Shown in pieces: positions 9,128 through 17,700 of a stretch of 64,000 nucleotides of DNA; position 1 is the first letter of the stretch; each line of letters opens with the position of its first letter. The notes below the pieces were generated by a model, which worked only from the letters and a program-made list of their open reading frames with translations, was not told where the DNA came from and made no database searches. The stretch is from an uncultured Lachnospiraceae bacterium (GTDB lineage: Bacteria > Bacillota > Clostridia > Lachnospirales > Lachnospiraceae), in contig CAMWPB010000018.1 in the NCBI GenBank assembly GCA_947176065.1, positions 1-64,000 on the forward strand, given 5' to 3'. The translations under genes and the position numbers were made by a program.

Positions 9128-9159
9128 CAATTATTTACTTGTGTCGGTTCTCTTTTTTA
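9119..9159 (+). terminator. Rho-independent terminator
   Basis: GAGAACTGACA pairs with TGTCGGTTCTC (one internal mismatch) and is followed by six T. The left arm overlaps the stop codon of the GT-C-like gene, ending the first operon. A possible promoter for the next gene starts inside the right arm. Confidence 0.85.
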
Positions 9160-9168
9160 TGTTATGAT
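9139..9168 (+). promoter_or_regulatory. Possible promoter of the glucosaminidase gene
   Basis: TTGTGT at 9139-9144 and an extended minus-10 TGTTATGAT at 9160-9168 are separated by 18 bases. The site overlaps the preceding terminator and would give a leader of about 100 bases. The minus-35 is weak, so confidence is limited. Confidence 0.4.
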
Positions 9169-9278
9169 TAAAAGCAAATTGGTAGACATAACATTGCAGT
9201 CATTTGTTGTGAGCGTGTGGAAATTCGATTGCCTGCAAATGTAAAACAGATAACGGGAAGCAATAGGAGATGAGGCAT

Positions 9279-12200
9279 ATGACGTTTCATGTGATGATAC
9301 AAGGGATAAAAGGTATACCGGCACGGAAAAAGAGCGTCGGCAGAGTCTTTGCGCTGCTGCTTAGTTTTGCGCTTTGCGCGGAGAGTGCGCCCCTGACGGT
9401 TCTGGCCGCGCAGCCGGAATCGGCGGTTTCTGTGGAGGAGGCCGACGAGCGCATGGCACAGGAGCCTTCCGGGACGGGAACCGATACGTCGGGACAAGGC
9501 GAAGGCGCAGAGAATGATGAACAGGATTCTGGCGGAAGCGGCAATATGGAGGAGCCGGAGCAGAACCCGAGCGGAGCCGGTGATTCGGAGGGAGAAGAAC
9601 AGAGTCCGGGCGGGAGCAGCGAGTCCGAAGAGGGCGATATATCCGGGAGCCCGGAGGAGAGCGGTGAGTCCGGGGGGAATGAGCCCGGGAATCCGGGAGA
9701 GAGCGGTGAGTCCGGGGGAAGTGTGACTGAAAACCCGGATGGAAGCGGCGAATCCGGGGAAGGGCAGGAGCCGGAAGAACCCGGGGAGCCGCAGATTCCC
9801 GGTGAGGAGGAATCCGGTGGAGATGAGAATGAGGAGGAAGAACCGGAACAGGAATCCGGGAACGACTCAGACACGGTTTCGGAGAACGATTTATCTTCGG
9901 TTTCGGACAATGATCTGTCTTCTGTCTCTGAAAACAGTCTGGATGCAGAGCGGGAGGAGATGATCAAGCAGGCGCAGGCGGCCTTTGAGGAATTACTTTC
10001 GGAGAAACCGCTGATGGCTCTGCTTTATCATGCGGACAGCTATGACGCCCGCAGGGATGCGGATGAGGGCAGCAGGACGGCAGCCAAGTTGGAAATCGGA
10101 CAGACATTATATATGCAGGGCGTGGAGATCACGGAGGACGATGTCTGGTATCGGGCGCAATATCTGCTGGACGGCACAGAAGGAACAGGGTATGTGCAGA
10201 GCTATTATCTGGCGTACTCCGATGAGGACTGGCTGGCATGGGAGGAGGAGTATCTGCTTCCGATTCTGGAACTGGGAGAGGAGACATACGAAGAAACGGC
10301 TTATGGAATGCGGACGTATTCCATGATGACTTATGCGGTGGATACCTCGGATATCAGCGCGTTTCCGGGATCTTATCAGGCGGATCTGAGAAACCTGAAA
10401 AACGCCCATCCGAACTGGACGTTCGTGCCGATGAAGACGGGGCTGGATTTTAATACGTCGGTATCTAAGGAGATGGGGGCCAAGAGCCTGATACAAAAGA
10501 CAGCCTCCAATACTGAGAAAAACTGGGTGGGTGCGGCGTGTCCTACCGAGAGTGGGTGGTATTATGCGACGCAGCCGGCGGTGGCTTACCATATGGATCC
10601 CCGCAATTCCCTGACAGAAACCTATATTTTCCAGTTTGAACAGTTGACATTTAATGCGTCCTATCACACGGAGTCGGCGGTACAGACTTTCTTAAACGGC
10701 ACTTTTATGAAGGGAACACTTCCGGATGATTCCGCTGGACGCACTTATGCAAAAGCATTTTTTGAGATCGGTAAAGGCAGGAAGCTGAGTCCAATCCATC
10801 TGGCATCCCGCGTCTATCAGGAGCAGGGGCAGGGAACGTCCGGCCTGATTTCCGGCACATACCCGGGCTATGAAGGGTATTATAATTTCTTTAATGTAGG
10901 GGTGAACGGCTCTTCCACGGCGGAAAAGATTGTGAAGGGTCTGACCTACGCAAAGGAAAAAGGCTGGAATACGCGCTATAAGTCTTTGGAGGGCGGCGCG
11001 GCTACCATAGGCAATAATTATATTTTAAAGGGACAGGACACCCTTTATCTGGAGAAATTCAATGTCAATAAGAACAGTCCTTACGGCGTGTATGAACATC
11101 AGTACATGCAGAATATCCAGGCGCCCCGAAGTGAAGCCACTACCACGAAGAAAATGTACACGAATGCTGGTTCTTTGAACAACGCTTTTGTATTCAAAAT
11201 CCCGGTATTTGACAATATGCCGAATGACACCTATTATCCCGCACTGAATCTGGATAAGACGAGTATTACCATGAATAAAGCCTATGACCCGCAGAATCCG
11301 GCGACACAGCAGCTCAGGTTTTATGTGGACGGTGTAGAGGCTGACCCGGCGGAGGCCGAGTGGACGAGCAGCGATCCGAAAGTGGCCACTGTGGATGAAG
11401 GGCTGATCACGGCGGTAGATAAGGGCGAGGCGGTTATCACAGCGACCTATAAGGACGTGCAGGTAACCTGTAAGGTCACGGTTAAAATCCCGCTGCAGGC
11501 GATTTCCCTGAATAAGGAAACGGTCACCCTGCGTCGGCCCGACACGGTGGTAGAGGATACGACGAATTTAAGCGGGCAGGATAAGGCGGAGAATATCTCC
11601 ACAGCGGTTTTGCAGGTGAGCTTTGACCCGGCGGACACCACGGTGGACCGGACGATTGTGTGGTCTTCCGCCAATGCCAGGATTGCCACAGTTAAGGCGG
11701 ACCCGACGGATTCCTCCAAAGCGGTAGTCACTGCCGTGGGCACGGGTGAGGTGAAGATCACGGCGAAGGCATCCAAAGCAGGAAACAAGACCGCAATTTG
11801 TGTTGTCAGGGTGATTGCGCCCATTTATAAGTTGGAATTGTCCGATCCCGGAGCGGATGAGGGCACCGGTATGACGAACCTGTTTAAAGGGCAGAGCGTC
11901 AGTCTGAATGCGGAATATTGGCCGAAGGATACCACGTCGGATAAAACCATCGTCTGGATCAGTTCCAATGAAAAGGCGGCGACGGTGAAAAACGGCAGGG
12001 TGACAGCTGTGGGTGAGGGGACGGCAAAGATTACGGCGTCAGTGGCCGGATATACAGCCTCCTACGAGGTGGCGGCAGAGTCCTGCAATGTTATTTTCCA
12101 CGACGAGAAAGGCGCTCTGGGACAGAAGCTGTCCCTGGGCTATGGGGACAGTGTGGGAGAGGAAAGAATGCCGGAGGAGAAACTGCTTGCCGGTAAGATT

Positions 12201-14399
12201 TTCCGGGGCTGGTATACCGGGGCCGATGGGCAGGGAAGCGTGTTTACGGCCAGTCAGCCTGTCTATGCGAGAGAAACCCACGTGTATCCCCACTATCAGG
12301 AAACCGGCGCGGAAAAGGGCTTCTATGTAATTCCTGTGGGAGACCAGATCTACACCGGCAGCGCGATCAAGCCAAAGGTGCATGTATTTGACAGTACGGT
12401 TGCGCCCGATGGCAGCCTGCTCGCTGTGGGCGGCGGTTTGGCCGGAGATCAGGGGGAGGTATTGGAGCTTGTGGAGGGCAGGGACTATACCCTGTCGTAC
12501 AAGAACAACAAGAACGTGAACGCCGAGGGCAAGGCGCGTCCCACCATCACCGTGAAGGGTAAGGGGAATTACACGGGGACTGAGTATGTGTATTTCGATA
12601 TTCTGCCAAAGGCGCTTACCGATCATGATATTACGGCGGCGGATATTACGGTGGCATACAGCGGCAGGATCATCAAGAGCGCGCCAGTCGTGTACCGCGA
12701 CGGAAAGAAACTTGTGGTGAACAGGGATTATACCCGGAGTTACCCCCAGACCGGTACGGGGGCCTATTGCAAGACTGGCGTTTATCCCATTGTCATTACG
12801 GGCAAAGGCGGTTATACGGGAACATTTACCATTTATGAGACAATCACTTCGGACGTGCTGCTCAGTAAGGTCAGTGTGGCTAAAATACCAAAACAGACTT
12901 ATACCAATGAGCAGATGGCAAAAGAGGGCGGCATCAGACCGGAGTCCCTGACGGTGACATACAAAAAACAGCCTCTTGTGGAGGGCGAGCATTATACGCT
13001 TTCTTACAGCAACGATCAGAGCATCGGAAAAGCCACGGTTACGTTGACAGCGGTGGAGGGAAGCGGTTATGCGGGAAGCAGGAGCGTAACGTATCAGATC
13101 GCGGGAACTTCCATTGCGAGAGCGAAAGTGGAAGGACTGGAAAATAAAGAATATGTGACAATCGATAAGGAGTGGGATACGGAGGGCGCATTGTATGAGA
13201 CAGCATATCAAAAGATGCTGCAGACGCCCGGCGCATACAGCCTGACACTGAATGACCGGGTTCTTACGGAGAGTAAAGACGGTGTGAACGGCGACTATAT
13301 AGTGTCCTATGCGGGCGCGGCGAAAAAAGGCGCGGTAAAGGCGGGGACGGCGACGATCGTATTTCAGGGCATTAATGAATACAGCGGGCAGATTAAGAAA
13401 ACCTACAAAATTCTGCCCTGTGAATTGAGCGAAGAGAAGATCGGCAGCGGGCGCGATTTTACCATTTTCTACTATACGCAGGATGAGCCGGGGAAGGTCG
13501 AGGAGCTGAAGGCGCTTGACGGGGGCTTGAGTGGGATGAAAGCGCCCTATGTGAAGGGCGGCAGCAAGCCTGTGATCCTTCTGGAATTTCAGGGAACACC
13601 GCTGGAAGTGAATAAGGATTACCGGATCACATACAAAAATAACAACGCGCTGACCACAGAGGAAATGGAGGAGAATAAGCTGCCTGCATTCACGATTACC
13701 GGCAGAGGGAACTTCAAGGGGAAGCTCGCGGGAACTTTTACCATTACCGACGGAGAGTTTGACAAAATAAACGGCGATGGGCAGAGCAAGATTACCATGA
13801 CCTTGAAGGATGTGGTCTACCGGGAGAAAAAAGGAGCCTATAAGACAAAGGCGACGCTTAAGGATGTGAGCGGTTCCGCACTTGTGGCGGGGAAGGATTA
13901 TGAGAAAGCGCTCCAGTATACCTATGAGACGGCGGCGGAGGTGCTGGTTCCGGGAGAAGGAGAGCTTTCGAAGGTGAAGCGAGGGGCCGGTGATCCTGTG
14001 GGAGAGGAGGATATTCCGCAGGCCGGTACGGCAATCCGCGTGACCGCGCAGGGAATCGGCGCTTATGCCGGAAAAGGCGGAGTGCGCCCGGAAATCTCTG
14101 CGGTCTACCGCATTGTATCGGCGGATTTTACCAAAGTGAAGGTGAAGGCTGCTACGAAGAGCTATCAGGACGGCAGGCCCGTAACTTTGACGGCGGATGA
14201 TCTGACCGTGACGGTGAGCGGTGCGGCGGAGCCGCTGGTGCTCGGACAGGACTATATCACAAAAGAGGAAACTTATGTAAACCACATAAAGAAGGGCAAA
14301 GCAAAGGTAACCCTGCGGGGGATCGGAAACTACGGAGGGGAAAAGACCATCACTTACACCATAGGAGCGAAGAAGTTGTTGTGGTGGATCGGGCAGTAA
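9279..14399 (+). CDS. Secreted glucosaminidase with SH3-like, Ig-like and beta-repeat domains
   Basis: A signal peptide (about residues 1-43, ending TVLA) leads into a Gly/Ser/Glu/Pro-rich linker with SENDLSSVSDNDL-type repeats. An SH3-like segment (about 245-310) precedes a glucosaminidase-type domain (about 357-650; AYHMDPRNSL, ASRVYQEQGQG and YEHQYMQNIQAP), expected to cut N-acetylglucosaminyl bonds in peptidoglycan. Three Big_2-like Ig domains follow (650-935), then an InlB-type B repeat (FRGWYTGADGQG), then about seven repeats of an RDYTLSYKNN ... KGNYTG pattern to the end. No LPXTG or hydrophobic anchor is seen. The ATG at 9270 abuts AGGAG, so ATG 9279 is preferred. It probably remodels the wall and displays an adhesive stalk. 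Confidence 0.85.
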   Translation: MTFHVMIQGIKGIPARKKSVGRVFALLLSFALCAESAPLTVLAAQPESAVSVEEADERMAQEPSGTGTDTSGQGEGAENDEQDSGGSGNMEEPEQNPSGAGDSEGEEQSPGGSSESEEGDISGSPEESGESGGNEPGNPGESGESGGSVTENPDGSGESGEGQEPEEPGEPQIPGEEESGGDENEEEEPEQESGNDSDTVSENDLSSVSDNDLSSVSENSLDAEREEMIKQAQAAFEELLSEKPLMALLYHADSYDARRDADEGSRTAAKLEIGQTLYMQGVEITEDDVWYRAQYLLDGTEGTGYVQSYYLAYSDEDWLAWEEEYLLPILELGEETYEETAYGMRTYSMMTYAVDTSDISAFPGSYQADLRNLKNAHPNWTFVPMKTGLDFNTSVSKEMGAKSLIQKTASNTEKNWVGAACPTESGWYYATQPAVAYHMDPRNSLTETYIFQFEQLTFNASYHTESAVQTFLNGTFMKGTLPDDSAGRTYAKAFFEIGKGRKLSPIHLASRVYQEQGQGTSGLISGTYPGYEGYYNFFNVGVNGSSTAEKIVKGLTYAKEKGWNTRYKSLEGGAATIGNNYILKGQDTLYLEKFNVNKNSPYGVYEHQYMQNIQAPRSEATTTKKMYTNAGSLNNAFVFKIPVFDNMPNDTYYPALNLDKTSITMNKAYDPQNPATQQLRFYVDGVEADPAEAEWTSSDPKVATVDEGLITAVDKGEAVITATYKDVQVTCKVTVKIPLQAISLNKETVTLRRPDTVVEDTTNLSGQDKAENISTAVLQVSFDPADTTVDRTIVWSSANARIATVKADPTDSSKAVVTAVGTGEVKITAKASKAGNKTAICVVRVIAPIYKLELSDPGADEGTGMTNLFKGQSVSLNAEYWPKDTTSDKTIVWISSNEKAATVKNGRVTAVGEGTAKITASVAGYTASYEVAAESCNVIFHDEKGALGQKLSLGYGDSVGEERMPEEKLLAGKIFRGWYTGADGQGSVFTASQPVYARETHVYPHYQETGAEKGFYVIPVGDQIYTGSAIKPKVHVFDSTVAPDGSLLAVGGGLAGDQGEVLELVEGRDYTLSYKNNKNVNAEGKARPTITVKGKGNYTGTEYVYFDILPKALTDHDITAADITVAYSGRIIKSAPVVYRDGKKLVVNRDYTRSYPQTGTGAYCKTGVYPIVITGKGGYTGTFTIYETITSDVLLSKVSVAKIPKQTYTNEQMAKEGGIRPESLTVTYKKQPLVEGEHYTLSYSNDQSIGKATVTLTAVEGSGYAGSRSVTYQIAGTSIARAKVEGLENKEYVTIDKEWDTEGALYETAYQKMLQTPGAYSLTLNDRVLTESKDGVNGDYIVSYAGAAKKGAVKAGTATIVFQGINEYSGQIKKTYKILPCELSEEKIGSGRDFTIFYYTQDEPGKVEELKALDGGLSGMKAPYVKGGSKPVILLEFQGTPLEVNKDYRITYKNNNALTTEEMEENKLPAFTITGRGNFKGKLAGTFTITDGEFDKINGDGQSKITMTLKDVVYREKKGAYKTKATLKDVSGSALVAGKDYEKALQYTYETAAEVLVPGEGELSKVKRGAGDPVGEEDIPQAGTAIRVTAQGIGAYAGKGGVRPEISAVYRIVSADFTKVKVKAATKSYQDGRPVTLTADDLTVTVSGAAEPLVLGQDYITKEETYVNHIKKGKAKVTLRGIGNYGGEKTITYTIGAKKLLWWIGQ

Positions 14400-14407
14400 A
14401 CGGCAGA

Positions 14408-14448
14408 CTGAGTCACAGAGTGAAATCTGTGGCTCGGTTTTATTTAGT
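14408..14448 (+). terminator. Rho-independent terminator
   Basis: Twelve paired bases, CTGAGTCACAGA with TCTGTGGCTCGG (three G-T pairs), enclose a six-base loop and are followed by TTTTATTTAG. It lies nine bases after the stop of the glucosaminidase gene. Confidence 0.85.
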
Positions 14449-14711
14449 TTAAATTTATGGACTCCGGGCCACTGTTTTCCCATAACGAACTCAGCCAGCT
14501 TAATGTGCCGGAAAGGCTCACGGAGTAGATTAAGATTTTCTTAAAAACACAAGATGTAGTGGATTTTTCGCTTGCATAATACAATTACAGATGTTATAAT
14601 CAAAACCATCATAGGGTGACATAATAAAATATTATGCAACTCACTGTGCAGATGACATGATAGAACACGGCAGAAAACAGTTAATGTACGCATGGGAAAA
14701 GGTGGTAAGTA
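14449..14711 (+). other. Long leader region before the LRR surface-protein gene
   Basis: Together with the preceding terminator this is a gene-free stretch of 312 bases. It holds ACTCCG at 14461-14466 and its exact complement CGGAGT at 14521-14526, with a small GCC-GGAAA-GGC hairpin inside; a promoter at 14572-14600; and a perfect inverted repeat ATAATA-AAA-TATTAT at 14621-14635 just after the expected start of transcription, which could be an operator or a leader hairpin. I do not recognise a known riboswitch. Confidence 0.45.
14572..14600 (+). promoter_or_regulatory. Sigma-A type promoter
   Basis: TTGCAT at 14572-14577 and a perfect TATAAT at 14595-14600 are 17 bases apart. Transcription would begin near 14607, giving a leader of about 105 bases to the LRR protein gene, which has a good AAGGTGG ribosome site six bases before its ATG. 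This is the best promoter match in the window. Confidence 0.65.
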
Positions 14712-17700
14712 ATGAGAAAGAGAAGAGTATTGGCATTATTGTTGGCGCTCAGTCTTGTGGTGAGCGGAAACGGCATGACGGTTCTTGCGGCGGAGCAGGG
14801 AGCGGACATGTCTGTTTTAGCGTCTCAGGAAGATACAGAGGAGACTGCGCCCGAGGAGGATACTTCTGACGGGACGGAAAATACATCTGTGGAAGATGTG
14901 CCGGAGACTGAAGATAAATCTGACGGGGCGGAAACCCCGGAAGAGGGGGATACCACTACTGAAGAAGGTGAGACAGGGGAAGAGGAAACGCCTGAGAACC
15001 CCGATGAAAGTGACTCTTCCGCGCCGAAGGAAGATGATACCGAGCAGGGCGGCGACCAGCCCTCTGCCGGGGATGACGAACAAAACGAAGAGCAGCCTTC
15101 CACAGAGGACGGAACGCAGGATGAGGAGCCTGATGTAGAAGAACAGGAACCGACGACAGATGTGCAGGAGCCTTCCGTTTCCGGGAATGATGTGGATGAG
15201 ACGGAGGAGCCGGAAGAAGAGGCAGAAGTAAAGACAGGCGAAGTCAGGATGATGACCTTCACGGATGCTTCCGGACTGCGGATTACTTTTGATGCCAATG
15301 CGGCGGAAGAAAATGCGGAGAAGGCAACAATTGTAGACGGAGTGCTGACAGGGATCGATGAGAATGTAGAGGGTGTTGTCGATCTGCGGAAAGAGAGTTT
15401 TACGGAGATCGGGGAAGGCGCTTTTCAGGGAAAAGCGAAGGTAACGTATGTGATGCTTCCCAAGACCGTTACAAACATCGGGAAAAACGGATTCTTAGGC
15501 TGTGCAGCCTTGAAGGGTATATCTATTCCGTCCAGACTGGTGACGATAGGAGAGGCCGCGTTTCAGGATTGCGCGAGGCTGACCCAGTTGGCGGTTCCTA
15601 ACAGTGTTGTTTCTATTGGTGCAAACGCCTTTAAAGGGGACAGCAGACTGTTTATGGTCAATATGGCGAGCGCAGACTATGCTAGGCTTACGTCCATTGG
15701 CGACAGTGCGTTCGAGGGCTGCTCAGCATTAGAATTTTTCTGCTCGGATGATGACTATGATCTGCCGGACAGCCTTACGACCATCGGGGCGGGTGCATTT
15801 AAAAATTGTACCAGCATCGTGGAAGTGGATATGCCCGATGGAATCACTTCCCTAGGTGTGTCTGCGTATCAGGGATGCACGGGGATTCTGGAGGTGGAGA
15901 TATCTTCCAAACTCACGGCAGTACCGGAGAAAGCTTTTGCAGACTGTTTTAATCTGATTGAGCTGGAATTCAACAGCGGGGTGCGCGGTGTAAAAACAAC
16001 GATAGAAACATTGGCTTTTGAAAACTGTAGAAAACTGGTGAGCGTGGAGTTTCCGCAGAAGGTTACAGTTATCAGGGCGGATGCCTTTAAGGGATGTACG
16101 GCGCTTCAGAGAGTTCATGTCAGGGATGATAATGCAGAGCTTGAGGATGGTGCATTTCCGAATGACAATGAGGAACTGTGTATCTTAGGGTCAGAGGATT
16201 CGGCGGCTCATGATTATGCAGTGAGAAACGGAAATATTCGTTTTATTCCCGTTGATGCGAAGAAGAGGCTGGATTATTATACTTATACCAAAAATCTGAC
16301 AGATCCGACGGGTATGATCAAGCTTATTGTCACTAAGGAGAACAACGCCTCGGCAAAAGATATCAATGAGATTGTCAATACGGATGGTGTGTCACCCTAC
16401 AATAAAGGTGTGAAGGCCGGTACAGAATGCTTTGTCATGATTGATAAGGGTCAATATCAGAACAATGTACGTCTGGTGCCCGGCTCCCTCAGATGCAACG
16501 GAGAGGAGATTGACTACGATAGAAAACGCGGTGTGTACTGCTTTGAGATGCCGAACGGTGGAGCGGCGATCACAGCGGCATTTGAATATATCACAGCGAA
16601 CATTGTTCAGGGTGATGCGACTACGATTGAAGGACGCCTTTCGTCTGATGTGAATTATGACTTTGAAAGAAATATAGCTTATATGCAGGAGGGACAGACG
16701 GCGAAGTTTTACCTGACGAACAATTCGGATGGAAAGACGACCAGAATTCCCGCATCAAAGGTCACCTACCGTATAGAGAAAAACTCAAAAAAGGGAGTGG
16801 TATCCGTTGATGCCGACGGTGAGGTCAAGGCGCTTAAGGAAGGCACCGTTATTGTGGAGGCTGTGGTCAATACAAATAGCGGAGAGGTCATTAAAAACGT
16901 AACCATAACAGTAAGCAAGGCGGCGGGCATTGAGCGTATTAGAGTGCAGCTGAAGGGGGATTACAAGCTTCTGACAGTTGACAAGGACGGAGACGAAATA
17001 AATGGAGTTTCCCTCCCGACGGATGAGCTGGTTGGAAGAGAATATGACTTTGACGTTGAGGCGAATGCATTCAGCGCGGAGGATGACAGCGAGATGAAGG
17101 TAGCGTTCACCTGGGCCAGCAGTGACACGAAGGTGGCTAAGGTGAAGAAAGCGTCTACAGCAGCGGGATCATCTGAAAATGAGATAATCATTCCAAAGGG
17201 TGCAGATGGCGAAGCGACCATCACGATTACGGCGACAGATGCGTATAAGAGAAAGACGACTAAAAAGTTTGTTGTCAGTGTACAGAACTATGCGCCCCGC
17301 CTGACGTTTTCTAAGGTCACGCTTAATCCGAAACAGAATAATGGCGCTACAACCATAGGCATCATTGATGCATATGGGCATGCGGTCGATAATACCAAGA
17401 TCGTGGATGCCTATGCAGATGGAAACCCAGTTCCCGGTTTTACTTTCACATTTATAGAGAAGAACAGCGTGACAGGAGTTTCCACCTATCGGATAGAAAC
17501 TCAGGGCAAGGAGCAGAAGACTTATAATGTGAAGTTGAGAGTTTATGTTCATGTGGGCAGTGCGTCAAAGATATATGAGACCCCGCTTACAATTGTGGTC
17601 AAGGAATCTCAGCCGAAGCCGACAGTGAGCTTTGACAAGAAAGCGGAAAAGATTAATCTGTTTCTTGCCAATGATGGAGTGGAGATTAAGCCGGTCATTG

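Noticed and set aside
9600..9800. Short direct repeats that might suggest a CRISPR or minisatellite
   Set aside because: They are in-frame repeats coding for a Gly/Ser/Glu linker, with irregular spacing and no leader or cas genes.
12039..14483. An 814-residue open frame antisense to the glucosaminidase gene
   Set aside because: It is a by-product of codon bias in the repeat region; it has no recognisable domain, and the sense strand has clear domains and a signal peptide.
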